Below, piece by piece: positions 1-8,071 of a DNA stretch of 64,000 nucleotides. A program made the translations under genes and the position numbers. The number at the start of each line of letters is the position of its first letter. The first letter of the stretch is position 1. The notes beneath the pieces were generated by a model. It was not told where the DNA came from, searched no databases, and saw nothing but the letters and a program-made list of their open reading frames with translations. The stretch lies in assembly GCA_965220645.1 (NCBI GenBank), contig OZ244836.1:124001-188000 (forward strand), in the 5' to 3' direction. Source of the stretch: Aldehydirespirator sp965220645. GTDB lineage: Bacteria > Actinomycetota > Acidimicrobiia > Acidimicrobiales > Aldehydirespiratoraceae.

Positions 1-189
1 AGCGAAGCGCTCGTCGAGTTCCAAGTCGGACTCAGCGACCTCCACCGTTACCGCGATCGCCTCACGGGCGTTGACAGCGGCCTCCTCAAGGGTCCGGCCA
101 AACGTATGCACATCGGGCATGCCCTCCACTTCAACGAGCCAAGCGGCATCGCCCGGGTCTCGCCGATAGGTCACCGAGTAAGTAGTCAT
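1..189 (-). CDS. hicB: HicB-family antitoxin, partial (runs off left edge)
   Basis: Reading the minus strand from an ATG at 189 gives 63 open residues to the window edge. They start MTTYSVTYRRDPGD and continue with a beta-strand pattern followed by TFGRTLEEAAVNAREAI, the core of the HicB partial RNase H-like fold. HicB antitoxins bind HicA and repress the operon. The ATG overlaps the TGA of the upstream hicA (ATGA), so the two are translationally coupled in the usual toxin-first order. The C-terminal part, which would show whether a DNA-binding domain is present, lies outside the window. Confidence 0.82.
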   Translation of the reverse strand, partial: MTTYSVTYRRDPGDAAWLVEVEGMPDVHTFGRTLEEAAVNAREAIAVTVEVAESDLELDERFA

Positions 190-389
190 CGAATCAGCCA
201 TCCTTTCCCGAGGCACGGCTCGAGCTGACGCTCGATCGATCGCAGTGTCCCGACTGCAATGTCACGCCCCGAATGGACCGGCACCGTCGCCATGCAGTCA
301 CCGCAGCGCAGCCTCACATGCGAGCCACGCTGGCGCAGGATCTGACACCCCGACTCAAGCAGTCTGCGCAGCAACTCATCGCCAGTCAC
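186..389 (-). CDS. hicA: HicA-type mRNA interferase toxin
   Basis: A 67-residue protein from a GTG start. HicA toxins are small dsRBD-fold RNases that cleave mRNA. The family signature is visible: GDELLRRLLESG at the N-terminus, then RQRGSHVRLR carrying the catalytic histidine in the Gly-Ser-His context, and VPVHSGRDIAVGTLRSI near the C-terminus. Length is normal for the family. The stop overlaps the hicB ATG. About 70 bases upstream lies the stop of the FtsH-like gene, so the module may be read through from that gene or from its own weak promoter. The symbol rests on motif recognition. Confidence 0.85.
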   Translation of the reverse strand: MTGDELLRRLLESGCQILRQRGSHVRLRCGDCMATVPVHSGRDIAVGTLRSIERQLEPCLGKGWLIR

Positions 390-460
390 GCGTCAACCAT
401 AGTAGACGCCACAGCGGCCCACACCGTCTATCGCAGCTGCGCCAAGCTAGCTGGACGGGG

Positions 461-2962
461 TCAGTCGGCTGGGTCGGAGGAGCCGTTGGAGCTGGAAGAC
501 TCGGAGCCGGCTGCGGCGGTCGCACCGACCGGAACGGCGACGGCCTCGACGAGGCGGCCGGTGATCCCCGAGATCTTGGGCAGTGGCGGGAGTTGCGTCT
601 CGCCGGTCCGGCGCAGCTCCAGCACCGCGGCGTGAAAGTCCTCGAGGGCCCTGACCGCCTCGGGCGTGTAGTAGCCCCGGCCGTCCAGGAACGGTCCCAC
701 ACTGCGGTCGACGATGGCGCTCACATCCTCGCCGGTGATTGTCTTGTGGGCCTCCAGCGCGTGGGCCACCGCCAGCACCTCGACACGGTTGGCCTCCATC
801 AGGCAGCGCACCGCTTCGTAGCGGTCGGCCAGCCGCTGCTCGATCTGGTCGCCGAGCCCGGTGCGCAGCAGCTCGCGCTCGGGATCCTCGTCGTCGCCCT
901 TGCGCTGCCCGCCGCCGATCCCGAAGTGACGCTGCACCGCATGGCTGGCGAAGGTCTCGCCCATCCCCCAGTAGCCGGACATCATCGCGGCCAGATGGGT
1001 GGCGTTGCGCAGGTCGCCGCCCACACCCGAGGAGTTGTCGTCGCCGAAGAACAGCCGCTCGCCGGCCAGCGACGCCAGCGACACCTCCAGGTCGGACTCG
1101 TACTCCGAGCGCCAGTGGGTGAAACGGTCCTCAGGCGGGATGTGCGACACGAAGCCGCCCACGTTGCCGCGGCGCTCGATGGTGGCCAGATCGATCATGC
1201 GGTGCCGGCTCACCCGGTGAAGGGCCACCGCATGGCAGGCCTCGTGGATGGCCAGGGCGTGGCGCTCGTGCTCGACGTAGTCGAAGTCGTCGGCCAGACC
1301 GTGCTCCTTGAGCTGCTTGGCCTTGATCATGTCGGCCCAGGTGATGACCCGCCGGCTGTCGCGGATGGCGGTGATCAACGCCTCGTTGACCATGTCCTTG
1401 ATGGTGGCCCCGGTGGCGTACGGGGTGATGGTGGCCAGCTTCTCGATGTCGTCGTCGGTGAGCACGTGGTCGACTTTGTCGAGGTAGCCCTCGTAGGTGC
1501 GCTTGCGGCCCTCCTGGGTGGGGTAGCCCACCTTGTAGATCCGGTCGATGCGGCCGGGCCGAAGCATGGCCGGGTCGAGGGCCTCGGGCAGGTTGGAGGC
1601 CATCATCACCAGGATCCGGAACTTCGGGGGCGGCTTGGGCCGCATCCCCAGCATCTTGCGCACGATCCGGTTGAAGAACCCGCGGGGTTTCTTGAGGCCC
1701 GACAGCTCGGCCAGCAGGGCCTGAAGGGTGCCCATGCCGCCGCCCCCGCCGCCCATCATCATGATCGACTCCCGCCGGGGACCGGTCCACGGGTCGCCGC
1801 CGTAGGCACCCAGGCCGCCGGCCCGGTCGTAGCCACCCAGTGCGGCCTCGTGCAGGGCCCACTGCGCACCCGGCGACAGGTACGGGTACGACGACCCGGC
1901 CTCGGTGGCGTCCCGCAGGAAGGCCGCGAACGGCTCCGAGCCGAAGCCTCCCCCCTCGCCCGCAGCCCCGCCCCGGTTGCCCAGCGCGTCGGCCTCATCG
2001 AAGAAGGCCACCACGCCCCCGTAGCGCAACGCCAGTTTGCGCAGCTTGCGGAACAGGCCCTTCACCTTGAGGATGCCCACACCCATGAACATGTTTATGA
2101 ACGCGCCGGGCTCGACGAACACGAACGGCTTGCCGGTCTCGCCCGCAGCGGCCTCGGCCAGCAGCGTCTTGCCGGTGCCGGGAGGGCCGTAGAGCAGGAT
2201 GCCGCCGGGGGCGTAGCCGCCGACCTCCTCGATGGACTCGGGGTTCTCCAGGAAGATCAGGTTCTCCCGCACTCGCTCCTTGACGGGGTCCTGGCCCCAC
2301 ACGTCTTCGAAGCGGGTGTCGATGTCGTCGGGGAAGTAGGTCTCCACCCCTCCCCGGGACAGGAACCAGAACAGCAGCACGAACTGTCCCACAATGATGA
2401 CCATGTAAAAGCTGAGCCGGACAGCCCAGGGCAGAACGCTATGGATGCGGCCCGGCACCCCGATGAGCGCCGCCACAGGGTTCTGGTCGGTGAACTGGCC
2501 GATGATCACCCCCAACAGCAGCAGCCAGAACAGATACCTGAACACCCGGCCGATCCGGAACCGCACCCAGGGATCGATCAACGACTGGCGGTTCTCGAGC
2601 CGGCCGAAGACCTTGATCTTCCAGAACCGGTAGTAGCCCGACCAGTGCTCGGTCACCACGAAGTGCAGCTGACGCAAGATCTCGAGCGCCAGCAAGACCC
2701 AGACCCAGGTCTGCTGCTCGATGGTCTCCCAGAACCCGTCGGCCACCGACTTGATGGGGTTGGCGTTGAGCTTCTGCCACCAGAAGAATCCGAACAGCAC
2801 CGTCCCGAGGATCAGGTACTTGGAGCGGTCCCACGGATCGAGGCGCCGGCGGGTCCTGCGATCGGCATCCCGGGGCCGCGACGTGGTGGAGCCCAGATTC
2901 AGCGTCGGCTCGGCCGCCCGCTTCGACTCAGAGCGCTCACGGCGCTTGCGGCGCAGCCTCAC
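461..2962 (-). CDS. FtsH-like membrane AAA+ zinc metalloprotease with Gly-rich insertion
   Basis: An 833-residue protein if the GTG at 2962 is used. That start follows the previous stop by five bases and has GGAGG upstream; a longer frame to 3031 overlaps the neighbour and looks artefactual. FtsH proteases degrade membrane and cytosolic proteins using ATP. Visible in order: basic N-terminus, hydrophobic segments near 49-62, 143-157 and 183-202, Walker A GPPGTGKT at about 259-266, Walker B FFDEAD at about 320-325, sensor and arginine-finger region LDPAMLRPGR near 462-471, zinc motif HEACH at about 573-577 (family norm HEAGH), and a probable third ligand Asp near 650. The odd part is roughly 90 extra residues between Walker B and sensor 1, including runs of glycine near 332-340 and 404-409. 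It is a divergent paralogue, not a standard housekeeping FtsH. Confidence 0.85.
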   Translation of the reverse strand: MRLRRKRRERSESKRAAEPTLNLGSTTSRPRDADRRTRRRLDPWDRSKYLILGTVLFGFFWWQKLNANPIKSVADGFWETIEQQTWVWVLLALEILRQLHFVVTEHWSGYYRFWKIKVFGRLENRQSLIDPWVRFRIGRVFRYLFWLLLLGVIIGQFTDQNPVAALIGVPGRIHSVLPWAVRLSFYMVIIVGQFVLLFWFLSRGGVETYFPDDIDTRFEDVWGQDPVKERVRENLIFLENPESIEEVGGYAPGGILLYGPPGTGKTLLAEAAAGETGKPFVFVEPGAFINMFMGVGILKVKGLFRKLRKLALRYGGVVAFFDEADALGNRGGAAGEGGGFGSEPFAAFLRDATEAGSSYPYLSPGAQWALHEAALGGYDRAGGLGAYGGDPWTGPRRESIMMMGGGGGGMGTLQALLAELSGLKKPRGFFNRIVRKMLGMRPKPPPKFRILVMMASNLPEALDPAMLRPGRIDRIYKVGYPTQEGRKRTYEGYLDKVDHVLTDDDIEKLATITPYATGATIKDMVNEALITAIRDSRRVITWADMIKAKQLKEHGLADDFDYVEHERHALAIHEACHAVALHRVSRHRMIDLATIERRGNVGGFVSHIPPEDRFTHWRSEYESDLEVSLASLAGERLFFGDDNSSGVGGDLRNATHLAAMMSGYWGMGETFASHAVQRHFGIGGGQRKGDDEDPERELLRTGLGDQIEQRLADRYEAVRCLMEANRVEVLAVAHALEAHKTITGEDVSAIVDRSVGPFLDGRGYYTPEAVRALEDFHAAVLELRRTGETQLPPLPKISGITGRLVEAVAVPVGATAAAGSESSSSNGSSDPAD

Positions 2963-2967
2963 GGTGC

Positions 2968-3579
2968 TCAGTCCTCCACCGTGAAGGTCCGCATGATCTC
3001 GTCGATCTCCGTCGCGTTGGCGGCGAAGCACCCGGCGGTGCAGCCGAGTCCCACGAAGTACACCACGCTGTTGAGGCTGTTGGTCATGACCAGCCGGTCA
3101 CCCATGATCTCCTGGCCGTCCTCGGTGACCTGCTTCCAGGAGATCCGGTGGCCGGAGACATCGCCCACCGTGACCAGATCGTGGCGCACAATTTCGACCT
3201 CGCCGACGCTGGCAGACGCATTGAACGGGAAGAGCGCGACCAGATTGAGGTCCGACCGCATCCTCCGGTCAACCGGCTGGATCTCGACGAAGCCCGCCAC
3301 GTAGTCGAACGAGTTCCGATCACTCACCGGGGAGGCGTTGAACTGGGCCCGCCAGGGCAGGCGCCGGTCTCCGGGGAGGACCTGCGGGGTGGCGTCGGGG
3401 GCGAAGGCAAAATCGACGTTGCCCTCGGACACGACATCCCAGTCGTCGGGGATCTTGATGAAGACGGTGTCGTCGTCGTCCTCCACGTACTGGTACCCCG
3501 ACCGGCCGCACCCTGCGGCCAGGACTGCCGTCGCCACCAACACCAAGGGAACGACGCGTGCCCACGAACGGAGCCTCAT
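2968..3579 (-). CDS. Predicted lipoprotein of unknown function
   Basis: About 203 residues from the ATG at 3579. This start puts a classic lipoprotein signal at the N-terminus: MRLRSW, a hydrophobic stretch and a VLAAGC lipobox. Upstream in-frame ATGs would only add a polar extension. The mature part begins with an acidic YVEDDDD stretch and then a mixed alpha/beta sequence with two cysteines close together near the C-terminus (LGCTAGC). I do not recognise the family; it vaguely resembles actinobacterial cell-envelope lipoproteins that handle a ligand near the membrane. Its stop lies just upstream of the FtsH-like protease start, suggesting co-transcription. Function not assigned. Confidence 0.7.
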   Translation of the reverse strand: MRLRSWARVVPLVLVATAVLAAGCGRSGYQYVEDDDDTVFIKIPDDWDVVSEGNVDFAFAPDATPQVLPGDRRLPWRAQFNASPVSDRNSFDYVAGFVEIQPVDRRMRSDLNLVALFPFNASASVGEVEIVRHDLVTVGDVSGHRISWKQVTEDGQEIMGDRLVMTNSLNSVVYFVGLGCTAGCFAANATEIDEIMRTFTVED

Positions 3580-3715
3580 ACCATCATTCAACCGCATTCG
3601 CGGCTCAAACACGAGGCCGGGCTCTCACCTTCCGACCGCTCGATCCACACACGTCGCAGGCGGTGCAGACCGGCCCCAACACCGGGCGAGCTGACGGAAT
3701 CTGAGAAGTTGCGAG

Positions 3716-4582
3716 TCAGACGCCGGCCGCGCTGACGGCCTGGGCAAGGAGTTCCACCTGGGCGAGGTCGGCCATGGTGGGCACGAACGTGTACTCGTCG
3801 ACGCCGATGCTGGCGAAGTCGCGCACCGCGGCGGTCACGTCGGCAGCCCGGCGGTAGGCGCCCTCGGCGAACATGCGGGCCCGGTCGCCCTGGTAGCCGT
3901 AGTAGTCGAACAGGTAGTCGACGTTGGGGTCGTCGCCCAGCGCGAAGTAGTGCATGACCATGATGACCGGGGAACCCTCGCGGCCCTCCTCGCGCCAGGC
4001 GGCCCGCACCCTCTCAGCCATCTCGTGCGCCTCGGCCGGACCCCGCGACGAGACGCTCCAGCCCACGCCCCAGCGCACGATGCGAGGAATGGCCGCCTCC
4101 AGGCTGCCGCCGAAGAACACGGGCACCGCGCCGTCGCGCACAGGGGGCAGTGTCGACGGCCGGTCCCGGCCGCCGCCGGGCTGACCGAGCCACTCGGCGT
4201 GCATGGTCTCCAGATCGGCGTCGAGACGGCGGCCGCGGGTACCGAAGGCTCGGCCGGTGGCCTCGTAGTCGTCGGTGCGGCGACCGACGCCGATGCCGAG
4301 CATGAACCGGCCGCCACTGATCTGATCGACCGACGCCGCCTGCTTGGCCACCATCGGTGCGCTGCGAGCCGGCGCCAGCAGCACGTTGGTGCGAAGGCCG
4401 ATGTGGCTGGTGGCGGCCGCGGCCGCGGCCATTGCGGTGAGCGACTCGAAACCGGGGTACACGATCCGGTCGATGGACGTCAGGACGTCGAACCCGGCCT
4501 CCTCGGCCCGGCGGGCCCAGGCCAGCAGGAGTTCGCCGCTAGTGCCCTTGGTGGTGACGGGCAGCCCGATGCCGACCCTCAT
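3716..4582 (-). CDS. LLM-class (luciferase-like, probably F420-dependent) oxidoreductase
   Basis: 288 residues starting at the ATG at 4582, which has GGAGGGA seven bases upstream. A longer frame to 4696 adds only arginine-rich sequence with no family match. The fold signature is visible: MRVGIGLPVTT, AEEAGFDVLTSIDRIVYPGFESLTAMAAAAAAT, IGLRTNVLLAP, and SGGRFMLGIGVGRRTDDYEATG, typical of TIM-barrel luciferase-like enzymes of the actinobacterial type that use coenzyme F420 or FMN. A C-terminal GVDEYTFVPT strand is also typical. Substrate cannot be read from the sequence. It lies downstream of the fused ETF gene but is separated by a repeat-bearing spacer. Confidence 0.85.
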   Translation of the reverse strand: MRVGIGLPVTTKGTSGELLLAWARRAEEAGFDVLTSIDRIVYPGFESLTAMAAAAAATSHIGLRTNVLLAPARSAPMVAKQAASVDQISGGRFMLGIGVGRRTDDYEATGRAFGTRGRRLDADLETMHAEWLGQPGGGRDRPSTLPPVRDGAVPVFFGGSLEAAIPRIVRWGVGWSVSSRGPAEAHEMAERVRAAWREEGREGSPVIMVMHYFALGDDPNVDYLFDYYGYQGDRARMFAEGAYRRAADVTAAVRDFASIGVDEYTFVPTMADLAQVELLAQAVSAAGV

Positions 4583-4705
4583 GCCAGTCCCTCCCTGATC
4601 TCGCTCGCAAGTGTCGTTCCGCTGGTCATGCAACGGCCCCGGCCGTGGGCTCCTCCGAGAGCGAGCGCGAACAGGCGACAGCCCGCCGCGTCGCAATCGG
4701 GCATC

Positions 4706-4753
4706 TCCCGCTCTTGTTCGCTGCGCTCACGGGCCGCTCGGGCCACGGCCTCG
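4706..4753 (-). repeat. Dispersed repeat block A, copy 1
   Basis: A 48-base element, read on the minus strand as GAGGCCGTGGCCCGAGCGGC followed by CCGTGAGCG and then GAACAAGAGCGGG. Near-identical copies are at 20689-20736, 32271-32318 and 59549-59596, all in the same orientation and all shortly after a minus-strand stop codon (here the fused ETF stop at 4775). GGCCG and CGGCC inside it can pair across a nine-base loop. A weaker inverted relative may lie at about 4636-4680. Confidence 0.75.
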
Positions 4754-4774
4754 CTACGCGCCTTCCGAAGACCG

Positions 4775-6631
4775 TCATGAATCGCCGCCTATCCGCTCGG
4801 CCTCCACGCGGATGCGATCGGCTACTCCCCGTGCTTCGAGTTCGGCCGTCAGCTCCGGGACGACCGTCTGCCACTCGCCCACCAGACCGACGTCGACCTG
4901 GTCGAAGATCTCGGCCTCCGGGTTCGAGTTGACGGCCATGAGCACCCCGGCGTTGCGGATGCCGACCGTGTGGTTGAAGCGGCCGCTGGATCCCACCGCC
5001 ACCAGCAAGCGGGGCGCCACCGCGTGGCCGGTGACTCCGATCTGGCGGCCGCGGGGCACCCAGCCCTGGTCGGTGACCCGGCGGGTTGCGCCCAGCGCGG
5101 CGTCCCCGAGAGCGGCCCGCAGCTCGTCGATCACCGGGTAGCCGTCGGGTTCGACCCCCACGCCGACGGCCACCACGGTCCGGGCCCGGCGCAGCTTGCC
5201 GGTGTCGTCGTCGTCACGCTCAACCGCGACGGTACGGATCCGGGCGGGCGCGGGCGCCGGGAGCAGTTCGACCTCAGGCTCGGGGGCGTCGACGCGGGGA
5301 GGCCGCAACGCCAGAACGCCGGGCCGGATGGTGGCCATCTGCACCGGCGAACGCGACAGGATCGGCACCTGGAGGCGGCCTCCGAATGCGGGCTTCCAAG
5401 CCACCAGACGGCCGTCGGGGCTGACCTCCAACCCCACAGCGTCGCCGGTGAGTCCCCATCCGCAGCGGGCGGCCACGATGGAGGCCACCACCCGGCCCGA
5501 GCGGGTTCCCTCCACCAGCAGCGCCCAAGGCAGCCTCTCAGCCACCGCGGCCGCTAGGGCGTCGGCCTGCTCCGAGGGCTCCGATGCCGACTCGATCACG
5601 AGCAGCCGGTCGGCGCCGGCCGCACCCAGTTCGGCAGCGCTAGCGCCATTCGCGCCGGTGGTGACCGCGGTCACCGTCCCCGAGATCCAGGCAGCCAGCT
5701 CGGCCGCCTCGCCCAGCAGCTCAGCACCCACCCCCGCCTCCGTGAAGAAGCACCACACGGAGCGCTCACCGACCTCGGCGTGAGCCCCGTCGGTGCCGGC
5801 CTCCAGCAGGACCGCGCTGCCCGGCGCGGCGTCGTCCTCCTGGGCGGCGTCGGAGCCGGAATCGACCTCGTCGGAGAACGCGCCGAACGCCTCGAGCAGG
5901 TCCACGGCATGGGCCACAGACGCAGCCCGCAGAGCCCGCCGAGTGGCCGTCAGCACCCGGATCGGCCCTACCGATGTGGGCGAGCCTGGCGCGCCGAGCT
6001 GTTCGGCGGGCACGTCCAGGTCGGCGGCGGACAGCCGCACGATGCGGTCATCAGGCACTTCGGCATACACCTCTGGCGGTGCCTTGGACGGCGCGCAGAG
6101 CCGCTCGGCGGTGGACAGCGCGGCAGGCAGGTCTCCGGTGACGGTGCAGTAGCCGTCGTCGGTCTCCAAGCGCGCAGTGAAGGTACGGCCGTCCACCTCC
6201 AGGTCCCGGGCCCCGGCGGCGAAGGGAAGCCCCAGCAGCTCGGCGACCTCGACGGGCACCTGGCCGGTATCGGAGTCGAGCGAGTTGAGCCCGGCCAGCA
6301 CCAGATCGAACGGGCCCTCACGCCGGAGGGCCGCGGCCAGCGCCACCGCGGTGGCCAGGGTGTCGCTGCCCGCGAAGGCCGGATCGCAGAGGTGAACGCC
6401 CCGGTCGGCGCCGCAGGCGATCATCTCCCGCAGAGCGTCAGCGGCCGCGGGTGGCCCCATGGTGAACACCACGACCTCGCCGTCGGGGCCGGCCAGCTCC
6501 ACCGCCTTGGCATTTGCCCGCCGGCAGTAGGCGTTGACCTCCAGCGGCACGCCGTCCCGGACCAGGCGCCCCTGGTGCATCCGGAACTCGACCGGAGCAG
6601 GGATCTGCTTGACCAGAACGGCGATTCTCAC
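4775..6631 (-). CDS. Single-chain electron transfer flavoprotein (EtfB-EtfA fusion)
   Basis: 618 residues from a GTG at 6631. The N-terminal third is the ETF beta subunit: MRIAVLVKQIPAP, VFTMGPPAAADALREMIACGADRGVHL, and GLNSLDSDTGQVPVEVAELLGLP. After a linker near 260-285 comes an ETF alpha subunit ending in the FAD-binding region GRQIGVTGHAVAPRLLVAVG, then AVNSNPEAEIF and DVGLVGEWQTVVPEL. ETF shuttles electrons from acyl-CoA or amine dehydrogenases to the membrane quinone pool. The two subunits are usually separate genes, so the fusion is uncommon but coherent. In the FAD loop the usual Ile-Gln-His is replaced by FNH. A GTATAC site lies nine bases upstream of the start. The gene ends in repeat block B. 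Confidence 0.9.
   Translation of the reverse strand: MRIAVLVKQIPAPVEFRMHQGRLVRDGVPLEVNAYCRRANAKAVELAGPDGEVVVFTMGPPAAADALREMIACGADRGVHLCDPAFAGSDTLATAVALAAALRREGPFDLVLAGLNSLDSDTGQVPVEVAELLGLPFAAGARDLEVDGRTFTARLETDDGYCTVTGDLPAALSTAERLCAPSKAPPEVYAEVPDDRIVRLSAADLDVPAEQLGAPGSPTSVGPIRVLTATRRALRAASVAHAVDLLEAFGAFSDEVDSGSDAAQEDDAAPGSAVLLEAGTDGAHAEVGERSVWCFFTEAGVGAELLGEAAELAAWISGTVTAVTTGANGASAAELGAAGADRLLVIESASEPSEQADALAAAVAERLPWALLVEGTRSGRVVASIVAARCGWGLTGDAVGLEVSPDGRLVAWKPAFGGRLQVPILSRSPVQMATIRPGVLALRPPRVDAPEPEVELLPAPAPARIRTVAVERDDDDTGKLRRARTVVAVGVGVEPDGYPVIDELRAALGDAALGATRRVTDQGWVPRGRQIGVTGHAVAPRLLVAVGSSGRFNHTVGIRNAGVLMAVNSNPEAEIFDQVDVGLVGEWQTVVPELTAELEARGVADRIRVEAERIGGDS
4783..4804 (-). repeat. Dispersed repeat block B, copy 1
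   Basis: On the minus strand it reads GAGGCCGAGCGGATAGGCGG plus CG and overlaps the last codons of the fused ETF gene. Related copies are at 7495-7516, 20174-20195 and 32350-32372. Short GAGGCCGAGC-like fragments also sit beside block A at about 20741-20752 and 59597-59611. Confidence 0.55.
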
Positions 6632-6639
6632 GGCGCCCT

Positions 6640-6645
6640 GTATAC
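6640..6645. promoter_or_regulatory. GTATAC site upstream of fused ETF
   Basis: The perfect palindrome GTATAC lies nine bases before the GTG start of the fused ETF gene. It belongs to a set of nine identical hexamers, all intergenic. It suits a GntR-FCD operator (GTnnAC core). Read on the minus strand, TATACA could also act as a -10 element for a near-leaderless transcript. Confidence 0.45.
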
Positions 6646-6682
6646 CGTCCTGGGGCCCGAATCCAGGTACGCGACAGGTGGA

Positions 6683-7453
6683 CTAGTAGCCGACCACTGC
6701 GCCGCCGTCGACGCGCACCACCGACCCGGTGACGAAGCTTGCCCGGGCGCTGCACAGGAACGTCACCACATCGGCCAGTTCCTCAGCCCGGCCGAACCGG
6801 CCCAGCGGTATCGACGCCCGGTGGCGTTCCCGCACCGCCTCGGCGGTGATGCCCTCGGCCGTGGCCCGGGCTTGCTGGGAGCGGCCCAACGCCCCGGTGC
6901 CGAACTGGCCGGGCACCACCACGTTCACCAGCACATCGGGTGCCAGCTCGATCGCCAGCGAGCGGGCCGCGGCAGCCACCCCGCTGCGGAACACCCCTGA
7001 CAGGGCCAACTCGGGCGAAGCCTCCACCACCGACCGGGCGGTGATGTACACCAGGCGCCCGTCTCCGCCGGCTCGAAGATGGGGGATGGCGGCCCGTGAC
7101 ACCGCCAGCGCGGGCTTCAGCATCCGCTCGTAGGCGGCCACCTCGTCGGAGACGGACACCTCGGTCATGCCCCCCGGCGCGCCGCCGCTGGTGTTGACCA
7201 CGCAGATGTCGAGGCCGCCGAGACGGGACGCGGCCTCGTCCACCATGCGGGCGGGCTCACCTTCCGTGGTCAGATCGCCGGCCACGTCGACCGCTCCCGG
7301 CAACGACGCCGCTATCTCGGCAGCCAGCTCGGCCCGGCGGCCGGAGACGGCCACCAGCGCGCCCTCGGCCGCGAGGGTCTCCGCAATGGCCCGTCCCAAC
7401 CCGGCAGTGGAACCGAACACAAGCGCCCGGCGGCCGGCCAAACCCAGATCCAT
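6683..7453 (-). CDS. SDR-family protein lacking the usual Tyr-x3-Lys
   Basis: 256 residues starting MDLGLAGRRALVFGSTAGLGRAI, with the Rossmann GxxxGxG motif, an N-terminal layout typical of FabG-like short-chain dehydrogenases, and a C-terminal GSVVRVDGGAVVGY tail that is near-universal in the family. The catalytic serine is present (ITARSVVEA). Where YxxxK is expected the sequence reads ALSGVFRSGVAAAARSLA, so Tyr is replaced by Ser and Lys by Arg. A subgroup of annotated 3-oxoacyl-ACP reductase homologues shares this change. It may be a non-classical reductase or a binding protein. It reads toward the fused ETF, about 50 bases away, and may be co-transcribed with it. Confidence 0.85.
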   Translation of the reverse strand: MDLGLAGRRALVFGSTAGLGRAIAETLAAEGALVAVSGRRAELAAEIAASLPGAVDVAGDLTTEGEPARMVDEAASRLGGLDICVVNTSGGAPGGMTEVSVSDEVAAYERMLKPALAVSRAAIPHLRAGGDGRLVYITARSVVEASPELALSGVFRSGVAAAARSLAIELAPDVLVNVVVPGQFGTGALGRSQQARATAEGITAEAVRERHRASIPLGRFGRAEELADVVTFLCSARASFVTGSVVRVDGGAVVGY

Positions 7454-7494
7454 GATTTCGGACGCTAGTAGCGGCGCCTCGGCTGTCGGCTATC

Positions 7495-7516
7495 GGCTGC
7501 CTATTCGCTCCGCCTC
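7495..7516 (-). repeat. Dispersed repeat block B, degenerate copy
   Basis: 18 of 22 bases agree with the block B copy at 4783-4804. It lies in the divergent spacer between the SDR and RidA genes and, unlike other copies, does not follow a stop codon. Confidence 0.4.
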
Positions 7517-7533
7517 CGGGCGCGGTAAGGTCG

Positions 7534-7539
7534 GTATAC
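7534..7539. promoter_or_regulatory. GTATAC site upstream of the RidA-IOR operon
   Basis: GTATAC in the context CGGTATACAAG lies 34 bases upstream of the first gene (ATG 7574), with GGGAGG near 7559 as ribosome-binding site. The position suits an operator or a TATACA -10 element. Confidence 0.45.
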
Positions 7540-7573
7540 AAGAATTGGTCGGACGGTCACGGGAGGATCCGAC

Positions 7574-8041
7574 ATGTCCCACGAGCAGGCGGCCCGCGAC
7601 GCCGGCGTCGATCTCGACATGCCGCTGCTGCGGGCGGGCAACTTCGACCCGGTGGCCCAGGTTGACGACGTGCTCTTCGTGTCGGGCTCGATCGCGCTGG
7701 CACCCGGAGGCGGCGGGATCGCGCATGTCGGCCGCCTCGGCGGGAACATGGACATCGAGGCGGGGCAGGCCAGCGCCCGGGGCGCGGCCGAGGCCATCCT
7801 GGCATCGGTGCATCAGCACCTGGGCAGCCTCGACGAGGTGCTGCGGGTGGTGCGTCTCACCGGATACGTGGCCAGCGACCCCGGCTTCAACGCACAGCCC
7901 AAGGTCATCAACGGGGCCAGCGACCTCATGATCGAAGTGTTCGGCGACGCCGGAAGGCACGCCCGCTCCGCCATCGGCGTGGCCGAGCTACCCCTCGGAG
8001 CCTCAGTCGAGGTCGAGGCCATCTTCCAGATCAAGCACTGA
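7574..8041 (+). CDS. RidA/YjgF-family protein
   Basis: 155 residues from an ATG with GGGAGG upstream. RidA proteins are trimers that hydrolyse reactive enamine/imine intermediates; subfamilies act as accessory hydrolases in amino-acid and aromatic catabolism. Visible landmarks: LRAGNFDPVAQVDDVLFVSGSIAL, a long central helix with SLDEVLRVVRLTGYVAS, and GRHARSAIGVAELPLGASV, where the Arg aligns with the substrate-carboxylate Arg. An extra glycine-rich loop at about 43-55 makes it slightly longer than the roughly 130-residue norm. It heads a tight operon with HbpS-like, ABM-like, IOR and MFS genes, which suggests a role beside keto- or imino-acid oxidation. Confidence 0.9.
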   Translation: MSHEQAARDAGVDLDMPLLRAGNFDPVAQVDDVLFVSGSIALAPGGGGIAHVGRLGGNMDIEAGQASARGAAEAILASVHQHLGSLDEVLRVVRLTGYVASDPGFNAQPKVINGASDLMIEVFGDAGRHARSAIGVAELPLGASVEVEAIFQIKH

Positions 8042-8071
8042 ACAACCCCCAACTCAACCCAGGAGCAATCC

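Noticed and set aside
245..3304. A 1019-codon plus-strand open frame
   Set aside because: It lies antisense to the FtsH-like protease, which has clear Walker and zinc motifs. The plus frame is His/Gly/Arg-rich with no recognisable family, typical of a GC-rich shadow.
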